From IMG/VR virus record IMGVR_UViG_3300012928_002293, positions 1-24,293 of that record: DNA of 24,293 nucleotides; one strand, 5' to 3'. This document shows positions 14,401 to 20,503 of the stretch, one piece after another. Under the pieces are notes generated by a model, which saw only the letters and a program-made list of their open reading frames with translations, was not told where the DNA came from and searched no databases. This DNA comes from a virus. The stretch's first letter is position 1. The number at the start of each line of letters is the position of its first letter. A program made the translations under genes and the position numbers.

Positions 14401-15553
14401 GGGAATTTTGTATTTCAAACCATCCTATGCTTTGCACTGTTTCTTGGACTTTAGAACTATCGCTATCATCAGAAGTTTTCTCAATGGTAAACTTATAACC
14501 ATCAGTGCTCTTCTCAGCGTCAGGAATAAGCACAATTATTGTAAATTTAAAAGGTGTATTTGTTTTACCTGTTATTGTTTGTTCTTTTTCAACTAAAATG
14601 TCGGTGCCTGTGTGATCAAATACTGTGACTTTTACACTAAGGCTTCTTTTTACAATATCTCCATTACTTTTTGACTCTTGTAATCCTCCAATTACAAAAA
14701 CAAATTTTATTGAATCCCAATCTTTAGCACTAGTTGATTGTAATAATATACGCGATCTAGGAACACCTGATACATTTCCTTTTTTAAGTGTTACAGGAGA
14801 GGAGAAATTCTGTGGCACCACTGTTTGTTCTCCAAAAACTGGTAATGGAGCTTGAGTGGTAGTGCCTGTGTTAACTTCAGTGCGAAAAAACTCTCCATTT
14901 TCTTGACCATCACCGTCAAGATTAATCATGTCATCGATATTTCCATCATTAATTTCAATATCTTGAGGCCCATTAGGGTTTACCCTAAAAATCGGGCCTT
15001 CTCCTAAAGATGATGTTACAAATAAGATGTCAGTAGAAAATAAGTCATTAGGATCTTCTTTTCCTCCGCCACTTCCGCCTTTTCCTCCACCTTTGTTATG
15101 AACTCTAATATCATCAGCTATATAAGTTTGAGTTTCTGGAACAGTAAATGTATAAACTGGTTGATTTTCTACTTGAGTAATTTTTTTAATGGTTGAAGGC
15201 GTTCCACTCTCAAGAACAATTTCGTCACCCACTTCAAATTCTTGTATTTCTTTGAATAAGCCATCTGAACCTATTACCCAATGATTAGGGGTAACATTTA
15301 GTACACCTCTTTGATGTTCTACTTTTAATACGGCATCATCTTCATGGTAAAAAGTTTCTGTAACGCTTGCAGGACCCAACTGACCAAATTTCTTAAATCC
15401 CAAAACTATGTCAGTTGTGTCAATATGCTCAATAGGTTTTTTTGTCCCATCAGCCATGGTAATAAGGGTGCCTGCAGGAAAACAACCTCCTTTAGAACCA
15501 TAAATATTTGGAACCTCTCTACCTTGATAATGTACATATTTACGATTAAGCAT
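8462..15553 (-). CDS. gpJ-like tail tip / host specificity protein with N-terminal Hint domain
   Basis: This 2363-residue protein matches lambda gpJ in order: a Gly-rich start (GGGKGGSGGG near 155-164), SLGEGPIFRVNPNG near 180, ATIGYAMKAF, and WIMYDLLTNKTYGLGIAEAN with NVDRF near 500-530, then fibronectin-like and beta-rich regions to the C-terminus. It is about twice lambda gpJ in length. Before the Gly-rich start a Hint (intein-type) module is inserted (C24 to N153). Three FCCH-like beta modules lie near residues 1088-1166 and 1951-2105. The ATG at 15553 overlaps the gpI stop by eight bases; a GTG at 15568 would add five residues, and neither has a strong ribosome site. The product would form the central tip structure and recognise the host receptor. 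Confidence 0.88.
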   Translation of the reverse strand: MLNRKYVHYQGREVPNIYGSKGGCFPAGTLITMADGTKKPIEHIDTTDIVLGFKKFGQLGPASVTETFYHEDDAVLKVEHQRGVLNVTPNHWVIGSDGLFKEIQEFEVGDEIVLESGTPSTIKKITQVENQPVYTFTVPETQTYIADDIRVHNKGGGKGGSGGGKEDPNDLFSTDILFVTSSLGEGPIFRVNPNGPQDIEINDGNIDDMINLDGDGQENGEFFRTEVNTGTTTQAPLPVFGEQTVVPQNFSSPVTLKKGNVSGVPRSRILLQSTSAKDWDSIKFVFVIGGLQESKSNGDIVKRSLSVKVTVFDHTGTDILVEKEQTITGKTNTPFKFTIIVLIPDAEKSTDGYKFTIEKTSDDSDSSKVQETVQSIGWFEIQNSPQAYPRTATIGYAMKAFSEHTGGVPNFTSLVKGLLVKVPTNYNQPITSIRTTDDAQRNFEIDWRELELPETGTFGYAGGYTLQKTGPGTVLSGANPQIYVGNWDGNFVYSWTQNPVWIMYDLLTNKTYGLGIAEANVDRFKFYRVAKYCDACDDVTGQFIGVDGIADGTFRHKPRGQFTTVREALIGIPEGTKIKERRFTFDGIIQDQGQALDLLNQIAASIRGALVYAGGKITLAVDLPDELPVAVFNESNIKEGSVNISGIKESEMFTGVDVSYIDPTNHYKRETVRIDTTDANDGTDRSVIENIASLDLFGVTRRSQALRYAQYHIAAAKYLRRKIDFITGLDALMLAPGDVISIAQRQIGIAFGYGGKLARDSNTTSGHANLMLEHFTVPSITSSVFTANTHPLALRVIQLDSERIDLYTVDVGSGRGEGTGKFAVLSTGNVSAGADLIEVRLRRRYDPITKTLSAFDAFTANNLPKRGDLWSLGEWNTQYESPNIYQAQTDKLFKITSIGREPETEEVSVSAIEYVSNVYVDSDTFIDYTPTAYLDTKSPLIAPPAPVFNLRTVPTREQDGSVRVDLIVENFSEDLNYGLNFETEYFVSLPDESQLVANAIPNEAGGFTPGKLKFNAANINALTDGDNPATIAGKNGFDSLTGKVRLLCNAVSVAAFADTTLADSSNLKLVVEGMNVLHDFNFLEARVRTITGIALNNPIRITTSAAHGLVNGRQITTNVITGTTQLNGVTSFAKRITDTTFDLFTDEALTTGRDGTSGFTAYASGGQVHFNDPTPLLEVNDGDPAGVFGSLKGHDAVTVPISVTQTGGARNFVASGPSVTAVSANIRLADGPNNHIYIDNDSDILGSAALLSKLPTPPFYIEVFQLLDNRFFNERANFFVGGSEFTFVQKNTVTPSSTHVEPLQIKPVHENFVKVFLDNIETTTFTLNKSTQPATISVVTDADDSTIRVEIDHYTVPAIEIGDNIQFSTGNVFVVSNTSYDTASPTYNVTMSQNNIFQVELATTPKANLSGVTLVNLATNPVGSIADISVANKTFNVVYDSGTFPGNFRLANTGIYQLLVGGEFEKTFLAKDRILRDIPIGTTSLKARNRNITGRFSPSVTKTVTVEELPIRKVSSITIGESLYIQQVGGVAVRAIITFPHITGQEVTDYELSYKFERVQNFPEPDGSFLAQDIVDIGTFSTVKIPANQVDDTGNITHVINNIDRGSQPSVIRMTVQVTPLNKNLRGIVRQQTKDIVGKTSKPKNITNLGAGQSAEQLTLFWNYPRTQSLDLVDLDLKEVVIRRNPGIVAATEENFNNAEDFLTVAAGVSRKSHPIDVFGSFSYLAKTRDTSGNLSDSVVVTNLTTFRPGGKTVFKVFNTDSPTVPISGIAPDNSTEVAFVSFNATNQGGNNVAHFPGTDPANIQSTPADNANASASGWTYDAASSPSDITAEGASATYITPIRDMGGVITASIGAEISGTQVTKSTFRDFQEDIYSGAATEAQTGTPQDDEFRDTNFGGIGTVLGFSNTAFPDGSSFSVSFNEQNQTLVDNETSQNVYAIINPGQYTGNVKTISGITKASPAVITTSQDHGLTVTTAISAITKANPAVVTAASHGFSNGDQVLILNVEGMTQLNGTTKTVANKTDDTFQLSGTDSSGFGTYTSGGTAARVSTTTRIIIHDVGGMTEINNRELFAKYTSNTTAELYENSGASTPLNSGGFTTYTSGGVTDRGDFANANAMALIHRVLAADRIELAETFKADGSSTGGNNFANVTTANGGVNNYKLVNLKQFKDVPTTTFAGSGTAVSTETFLRTSSVDPETLFTTRTESEIVSGEGVHSNSNVNVASFDSFAINEGFLPYEVGSRSFRFYQIKFVVTNTNPNEFDFTLDKFRVTIEKDQTTFTNTATFDNTIKFVSFETANFGLTPAVTLTPINTATAQVCLTVETTNSHVAFKVFDIQAGSLVNHAALPAGSLQVSVSASGV
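9240..9700 (-). repeat. Nested pair of FCCH-like beta modules in gpJ
   Basis: Read along the protein, an N-half (ISGITKASPAVITTSQDHGL) is followed by a complete second module (ISAITKANPAVVTAASHGFS to FGTYTSGGTA, about 9408-9622), and then by the missing C-half (RIIIHDVGGMTEINNRELF to FTTYTSGG). One copy thus sits inside another. The pattern resembles the E1_FCCH-type beta module often annotated in phage tail proteins. Confidence 0.6.
12056..12290 (-). repeat. Third FCCH-like module in gpJ
   Basis: ITGIALNNPIRITTSAAHGL, then TTQLNGVTSFAKRITDTTFD and SGFTAYASGG follow the same strand order as the nested pair, with lower identity. It suggests an older copy. Confidence 0.55.
15095..15484 (-). 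other. Hint (intein-like) domain inside the gpJ protein
   Basis: A 130-residue module from C24 to N153 (ATG 15553 numbering). Block A is CFPAGTLITMADGTKKPIEH; block B is LNVTPNHWVIGSDG with the TxxH arrangement; the F/G end is VYTFTVPETQTYIADD followed by IRVHN. No homing endonuclease fits in this length. The residue after Asn is Lys, not Cys, Ser or Thr, so standard class 1 splicing lacks its second nucleophile. Cleavage next to Cys or Asn, or a splicing variant as in bacterial intein-like domains, remains possible. The flanks are GSKGG and KGGGKGG, so removal would leave one glycine-rich run. Confidence 0.8.
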
Positions 15554-16277
15554 CTTTGAACTGCTCACTTACTTTTATAACATCTTCTTTACCGTGCTGA
15601 GTAGTATCTAAATATCCAGAGATAAATTGTCCAGCAACTCTAGTTTGTCCATACACTAACGCTATAGGTGTTCCACCTTGAGTGGTGTTTTGTAAACTAC
15701 CAAACATATCGCTACCTCTAGTTGAACTATCAACCTGTTCTTGTGGTTTTGGTTTAGAGGTAAATAAACTTGTAACTAAACTCATAGCTAAATTACCGAT
15801 TATAGAACGCGCAAAAGATGCTCCTAAACCTGAACCGCCTAAACTACCACTAAACATTGAACTAAATCCTGCACCCATTTTAGTAAGACCTGCAGAATAA
15901 ACAGAGCCAAAACCAGCGGACATGCTTGCACCACTTGCTAAGCCTACGGCAAAAGGAGCCACCACTGCCACTGCTATCAATAATAAAAACCCTCTTTTAC
16001 CACCGCCTCCAGAGATATAAGGGACAACATAAACAGTATCTCCTGGCTTAAGTTGTTTAAATTCAAAATCCTCAGTAGAGATTACATTAAAATCACCGTC
16101 TACTAAACTATAACTTTCATCAACTTGACTTGTTCTGATTTTACTATCATACTCATTAAATTTTCTTTGTGTGTTGCACAGATAAGGAGCAATATCGCGA
16201 GCATTAGTTATGTCCACTTTATAATTTGGGCTATCAGTCAAATGACGTAATGTTGAATGTATAACTAGGTTAATCAA
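15546..16277 (-). CDS. gpI-like tail assembly protein
   Basis: The 243-residue product has an N-terminal beta-grasp-like part ending LKPGDTVYVVPYISGGGGKR, then a long hydrophobic Gly/Ala-rich stretch (FLLLIAVAVVAPFAVGLASG) and a C-terminal SLQNTTQGGTPIALVYGQTR, followed by VAGQFIS. This order, including the near-invariant N-x-x-x-QGG-x-P-x-x-YG-x-x-RVG end, is that of lambda gpI. The start is TTG at 16277, overlapping the JAMM gene stop by eight bases, because the encoded MINLVIHSTLRHL fits the family N-terminus; an in-frame TTG at 16301 is the alternative. gpI acts in tail tip assembly between K and J. The hydrophobic stretch may be a membrane-active or buried segment. Confidence 0.82.
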   Translation of the reverse strand: MINLVIHSTLRHLTDSPNYKVDITNARDIAPYLCNTQRKFNEYDSKIRTSQVDESYSLVDGDFNVISTEDFEFKQLKPGDTVYVVPYISGGGGKRGFLLLIAVAVVAPFAVGLASGASMSAGFGSVYSAGLTKMGAGFSSMFSGSLGGSGLGASFARSIIGNLAMSLVTSLFTSKPKPQEQVDSSTRGSDMFGSLQNTTQGGTPIALVYGQTRVAGQFISGYLDTTQHGKEDVIKVSEQFKDA

Positions 16278-16638
16278 GGTGCTTTCTCTGAAACTTATCA
16301 AATTTTAGTGCGTCAATTTCTTTATCTTGCCAATAAATATAAAATTTTTTCCCAAATCCTACAATAAATTTATATTGCGAAAATCCTGCTGCATGCTTAT
16401 CGTCTCTACTAGGAATTGGCTGATCTTCACCTGGATGTGAGTGAAAAATACCCCATATTTGTTCATCATATTTTACTAAAATGCCAGGATCTAAGATAAA
16501 ACTTATCTTGGGCTGTAAACTTTTATTCTCAGCACGAACATAAGAGAAGTCTTTTAATATTACACCACAACATTCTCGTGGGTATTCTAGCTGGGCATGT
16601 TTACCCATATCGTCAACTAACTTGTCAAACCTGTCCAT
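16270..16638 (-). CDS. JAMM/MPN metallopeptidase (gpK N-terminal-domain-like)
   Basis: This 122-residue protein carries the JAMM zinc signature: E22 in YPRECCG, then H66-S-H68-P, S77 and D80 in HSHPGEDQPIPSRDD. Zinc is bound by the two His and Asp, and Glu acts as the general base. Lambda gpK has such a domain at its N-terminus fused to an NlpC domain; here it is a gene of its own. AGGAG lies seven bases before the ATG, and the gene overlaps the preceding peptidase gene by 22 bases. It may process a tail protein or act on the cell wall or a peptide bond during tail assembly. All metal ligands appear present. Confidence 0.85.
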   Translation of the reverse strand: MDRFDKLVDDMGKHAQLEYPRECCGVILKDFSYVRAENKSLQPKISFILDPGILVKYDEQIWGIFHSHPGEDQPIPSRDDKHAAGFSQYKFIVGFGKKFYIYWQDKEIDALKFDKFQRKHLD

Positions 16639-17063
16639 CTATAAACTCCTGTTGTATATTGTTGATAATAACTTCCATAAGGTGAAACCCAACTTGTATG
16701 ATCAACCATCGCATGTAATATCCTATTAGTGTCCACGTATAAAGCACAGTGGTTACTTATGAGTGTTGAACCTATGCTCATAACAATAACGTCAAAAACT
16801 TTAGGAGCATCATCTACTTTTTTAAATATGTGTGAAAACTTTTTAAAACCATCTTCGTATAATGACTGAGTTGTTTTGTTGTACCAGTTATCGTCAACTA
16901 TGTTACAAAAATCAATAGTTCTTTGTTTTATATCAATGTTACGATGATCTCTGTAAATATACATACAGAGATTCCAACAATCTATCCCAGTTTTAGGATC
17001 GTCACCAAGATGTAAGAAAGGAAGGCCTGTGTATTTGTTATACCACTTGTCTGTAGATTGCAT
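16617..17063 (-). CDS. NlpC/P60-like peptidase, second copy (gpK C-terminal-domain-like)
   Basis: The 148-residue product shows GIDCWNLCMYIYRD, with the catalytic Cys (C29) after Asp; then FDVIVMSIG, the strand that usually reads GDVV, and SNHCALYVD with the catalytic His (H105); and RILHAM with a third polar residue (H117). This is the NlpC/P60 order. The end (SPYGSYYQQYTTGVYRW) resembles the C-terminus of phage tail NlpC proteins. The ATG at 17063 has GGAG 11 bases upstream; a TTG at 17090 would extend the product by nine residues. It overlaps the first NlpC gene by 26 bases. It would cleave peptidoglycan stem peptides at infection. Confidence 0.75.
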   Translation of the reverse strand: MQSTDKWYNKYTGLPFLHLGDDPKTGIDCWNLCMYIYRDHRNIDIKQRTIDFCNIVDDNWYNKTTQSLYEDGFKKFSHIFKKVDDAPKVFDVIVMSIGSTLISNHCALYVDTNRILHAMVDHTSWVSPYGSYYQQYTTGVYRWTGLTS

Positions 17064-17460
17064 GTATTCTATCACTCCAATAATTATCAATATTCGTAAT
17101 CATAGAGCGACCACCTTCTTCTAAATGAAACATTCTCATATGGTGGATATACATTCCAAAGTGGATTGGGTTATCGCCCCTCAACGATCTAAATACTATT
17201 ACATCATAATTTTCAGCATCTGTCAATGTAACTTTTTTCGCACATGATTTAGCCCACTTATCAATATTAGAGAGACTTATTTGTTTCATCCATTTTCTTG
17301 TTGTAATGTTTTTATTTTCGTTTTTTATCGTTCTAAACAGATTGTCAAAAACATTACTTTTTAACTCTTGTTTATAAAAATGAGCTAAAATAGTTATACA
17401 ATTTATATCCCCATAATGATGGGTGAGTCCTAAATAATTTATTATATTTTTTGATACCAT
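17038..17460 (-). CDS. NlpC/P60-like peptidase, first copy, divergent
   Basis: The 140-residue protein has YGDINCITILAHFYK (Cys C21 with Asn rather than Asp before it), then ENYDVIVFRS, DNPIHFGMYIHH (His H100) and MFHLEEGG (possible third residue H112), ending YWSDRIHAIYR. This matches the NlpC/P60 fold order and pairs with the next gene, which has the same fold but little direct identity. The start overlaps the radical SAM gene by 19 bases. It may be an active peptidase, or an inactive or structural partner; the Cys-His pair being present favours activity. Two NlpC-like genes in a row is unusual. Confidence 0.65.
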   Translation of the reverse strand: MVSKNIINYLGLTHHYGDINCITILAHFYKQELKSNVFDNLFRTIKNENKNITTRKWMKQISLSNIDKWAKSCAKKVTLTDAENYDVIVFRSLRGDNPIHFGMYIHHMRMFHLEEGGRSMITNIDNYWSDRIHAIYRQVV

Positions 17461-18650
17461 TCTGCATACTCTGGAAATACTTGTGTAAAGTCTTCATTCC
17501 TACTTGCGTCTAGTTTGTCATTAAAACTTTTTAATTGTGGTAGTAAGTGAGAATCATCTCTTGCGTTCATATGTCTTAAACTATCAAATATTGTGCCCAG
17601 TTCATTTGGTCCCATATAATGACGTGCGTTACTTAAAAATGTTTTATACTTAGCTGCTACCCACTGTTTCGCTTGGCTTGGGAGCACTTTTGTTGACATA
17701 AACTCAGGGCTTATCAAATTTGTTATATGAAAGGTTAGTCCTTGTTTCTTTAACCATTTAAAAAATTCAGGGCCACTACCGATGCTATATATGCTTGAGG
17801 TAACACTAACACAAACAATTTTTTCACGAAATACTTTTACATTTTCTTCAAAGGTATCCCAGCTAAATCCTTTTCTACTGTACTCACATTGTTCCTTATA
17901 ACCCTCTGCACTAGGCCAAAGGTTGACAGTCTTAAACTTACCCCAAATATCTAAAAGATCATAGTCTTTATATTTTCGATAAGATAAATTTGAGTTATAC
18001 TGTAGTTCAACATTTGTATTACCATTATCTAATAAAAACTTTAACATTTTATAGTGACCATCTTGCACAAAAGGTTCGCCACCTGCAAAGTATATTACCT
18101 GTATATACTTTACAATTTTTTTCATGTCTTTCCAAAAATCTTCATTATGAGTCCAGGGATCGACTCCAGGTCTTTTTTGTTCTTTAGAGGTAAAAGCAGC
18201 TAGGTGCTTTTCCTTAAACCAAGAAGTGGAAATCTCAGGACCACACATTCGACATCTAAAGTTACAAGTGTTACCAAACCTAAAATCTAAATAAATCGGA
18301 GGATGTTTAACTTCCCCGTCGGGGGATGTTTTATTTTGTATCCAGGCTAGATGTTCATATTTAGTATTAACTCTAGTTCGATGACTACTTTGCCCGTTGC
18401 GTTCTATCTGATAACATACATGTTCACATTGAGGAGGTATAACATCATTTAAAAAATCTTTTCTTACTTTATTGTAGCCAGAATTATGCCACACAGATAA
18501 CGGATTTTGTTGAGCGTTTCCATAATTTGCGCCAATAAAACTTCCATCCGGTTGTGTCTCTTTAAAATTATCAGTATGACAACAAAGTTTATAGTCACCA
18601 TGTAGGTTGCCGAACATGTGAATCCATGGAAGTATGCACCCTTTAATCAT
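17442..18650 (-). CDS. Radical SAM enzyme with N-terminal twitch-like cluster region
   Basis: The 402-residue protein has its radical SAM motif late: C129-x3-C133-x2-C136 (CNFRCRMC) after YLDFRFGNT, with YFAGGEPF near 187-194. Before it, C5 (CILPWIHMF), C23-C24 (KLCCHT), C75 and C79 form a twitch-like half that normally follows the catalytic domain; this N-terminal placement is known from phage twitch-domain radical SAM proteins. The enzyme would generate a 5'-deoxyadenosyl radical and probably act on a peptide or protein. It is inserted between L and the K-type peptidases and coupled to L by ATGA (18647-18650), so expression is tied to tail synthesis. The substrate is unknown; tail-tip proteins made beside it are candidates. 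Confidence 0.85.
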   Translation of the reverse strand: MIKGCILPWIHMFGNLHGDYKLCCHTDNFKETQPDGSFIGANYGNAQQNPLSVWHNSGYNKVRKDFLNDVIPPQCEHVCYQIERNGQSSHRTRVNTKYEHLAWIQNKTSPDGEVKHPPIYLDFRFGNTCNFRCRMCGPEISTSWFKEKHLAAFTSKEQKRPGVDPWTHNEDFWKDMKKIVKYIQVIYFAGGEPFVQDGHYKMLKFLLDNGNTNVELQYNSNLSYRKYKDYDLLDIWGKFKTVNLWPSAEGYKEQCEYSRKGFSWDTFEENVKVFREKIVCVSVTSSIYSIGSGPEFFKWLKKQGLTFHITNLISPEFMSTKVLPSQAKQWVAAKYKTFLSNARHYMGPNELGTIFDSLRHMNARDDSHLLPQLKSFNDKLDASRNEDFTQVFPEYAEWYQKI

Positions 18651-20503
18651 TGTCTTGGAATAGTTCTACCTGTTGCAGGGAAACCGCCAAAGTGAATTTG
18701 GTTGTTCCTTAATTGACATGCTTTTAATGACTTACCACAAACATCAAGCGCAGCCGTTACTTCTTCATTAGCCGCGTTAAAGCCTTTATCAGGTGCTGAA
18801 AGTTGTGGATTAAAAGTGCCTGGTATGGCTCCCCCATCTACACCAGGATATTGACACTCTGGGCCTTTGTATACCCATTGACATGTGTTCTTGTAATATT
18901 TTCTTTTTGGTACCGCTAATCTAAAATACTGTAACCATGAAATTAATCCAAACCTAGCAACGTTTTGATCTAAACTTTCTAAGTTATCAATCTTAAAAAT
19001 ATCTTCTACATACGCTTCAGTATCAGCTTGTGGATTAACAATATATATGTTATCTCCTACACTTGTATTTGCGTCTAAAGAGTTGGATAATATTAAAAAT
19101 CTATTTTCTTCAATTCTTCTTATAGTTCCCTCTGTTGTGCCGTGCTCGGCTATGACATTATCTCCCACTCTGTATGCTAACGCACTTAGTACTTCTACAA
19201 CATTAGAACTGACATATCTAGCAGAGCTATACTCAGGCCAAAAATCTAAAAATTTAGCAAAAGTTGTCTTTACCTCGACCACTCCACCTAATAAATCTCG
19301 AGTATCCTGTTTTTGCTCTTGCCATACGTCTGTAGGATTATCACCGCCTGTATCTATAGATTCACTGTAAGTCCAAGAAGCGTTTGCTGTGCCATACCTA
19401 CCCACTACGTCTGCACTATAACTTAAACCATTAGCTCTAGCTCTAGTTAAAGTATCAAAAGCCTCATCGCCTTCAGAACCTACATCTGATGGATTTGCAT
19501 TTACAGTTCTAGGATCTATACCATGAACAAATTCATCGTTTACTAGTGCAACAACAGAATTTGATATATTGTTTCCTGTTAAAAAAGGGTTCTCAACAAA
19601 AGTACTTATAATATTGTCAAAGTTTGATATGGAGATTGTAACTTCATTTATTTTACCATCACTACCAGTTTCAACGGTTGTAAAATCAACTGGGTACGGG
19701 ATATATTTTCTATCGTCATATTCTACTCTATACACTGTATCACTCTGTGTATCTCCTACGATCTCAGCAAATCTATATGGAACATCGGTTGGCCAAGCTC
19801 TGCCTGCTCCTTGTTCACTAGGGTTACCATTAGGGTTTGGTGGATACCATTCTCCTGGGTAATAAATTGAGTAAAGTCTTACGACAGGGTCTTGAACGAA
19901 TGCGTTTTTCTCAGCTATAAAAGGAGAATTTGCAATGGCAGAGATGCTTGTAGATGCAAGAATAGAGTCACTAGAAATGGTGTTTGCTACAAAGAAAGGT
20001 ATTTTATCTATTTGGGTAACAGTTCCCGCACTAGTATATGTAGAAAAATCGGTAGTGTCTGTATTTAGAAGCTCAAAAGTATCAGTTGTTTTGTTTGCAA
20101 CCTTATACCTATTTCCATTAACTTGTGTCATCCCTACAACACCAGTTATTTGAATAGTATCACCGTTATCAAAACCATGACTAGCTGCAGTGACTACGCC
20201 TGGATCAGCTTTTGTAATCGCAGTTATTGTTTTTGTACTAACGATTACCTCAGAAGTGTTTATCTCTCCGTTTGATGTTCCAGCTAAGTTAGTCATAATG
20301 AAAACATTATCTGTAATTGTCTCACCGACAGAGAACTCCTGTTGAGTGTTATCTATTTTTACTTTTAATTGATTAAGGGTTGAATTAACATTTGCAATAA
20401 CACCAATTGTTTTTGATGTCACACCTACTATACTATTACCTGATACAAAACCGGAGGCACTTGCAACATTAAGTATTCTATCATAGGTTCTTACACTAGG
20501 CAT
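18647..20503 (-). CDS. gpL-like tail tip protein with C-terminal four-cysteine site
   Basis: The C-terminal part matches lambda gpL: NTCQWVYKGPECQYPG, then LDVCGKSLKACQLR and IHFGGFP, giving C541, C550, C589 and C596. In lambda gpL such cysteines hold an iron-sulfur cluster, so the same is expected here. The middle part (LLGGVVEVKTTFAKFLDFWP) also fits the gpL type. The N-terminal 165 residues are extra relative to lambda, and include an FCCH-like beta module at about 91-164 closely similar to one in gpJ. The gene begins at a TAATG overlap with the M gene. It forms part of the distal tail between M and I/J. Length 618, clearly longer than lambda gpL. Confidence 0.82.
   Translation of the reverse strand: MPSVRTYDRILNVASASGFVSGNSIVGVTSKTIGVIANVNSTLNQLKVKIDNTQQEFSVGETITDNVFIMTNLAGTSNGEINTSEVIVSTKTITAITKADPGVVTAASHGFDNGDTIQITGVVGMTQVNGNRYKVANKTTDTFELLNTDTTDFSTYTSAGTVTQIDKIPFFVANTISSDSILASTSISAIANSPFIAEKNAFVQDPVVRLYSIYYPGEWYPPNPNGNPSEQGAGRAWPTDVPYRFAEIVGDTQSDTVYRVEYDDRKYIPYPVDFTTVETGSDGKINEVTISISNFDNIISTFVENPFLTGNNISNSVVALVNDEFVHGIDPRTVNANPSDVGSEGDEAFDTLTRARANGLSYSADVVGRYGTANASWTYSESIDTGGDNPTDVWQEQKQDTRDLLGGVVEVKTTFAKFLDFWPEYSSARYVSSNVVEVLSALAYRVGDNVIAEHGTTEGTIRRIEENRFLILSNSLDANTSVGDNIYIVNPQADTEAYVEDIFKIDNLESLDQNVARFGLISWLQYFRLAVPKRKYYKNTCQWVYKGPECQYPGVDGGAIPGTFNPQLSAPDKGFNAANEEVTAALDVCGKSLKACQLRNNQIHFGGFPATGRTIPRQ
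20012..20233 (-). repeat. FCCH-like module in gpL, near-duplicate of one in gpJ
   Basis: ITAITKADPGVVTAASHGFD to FSTYTSAG in L parallels ISAITKANPAVVTAASHGFS to FGTYTSGG in J. At DNA level the stretches near 20175-20225 and 9560-9620 share runs such as CCATGACTAGCTGCAGT and AGCTTTTGTAATCGC, which points to a fairly recent copy event within the genome. Confidence 0.6.

Noticed and set aside
15095-15484. Full canonical self-splicing intein with homing endonuclease
   Set aside because: The module is only about 130 residues, too short for an endonuclease, and the residue after the terminal Asn is Lys, so normal splicing cannot be claimed.
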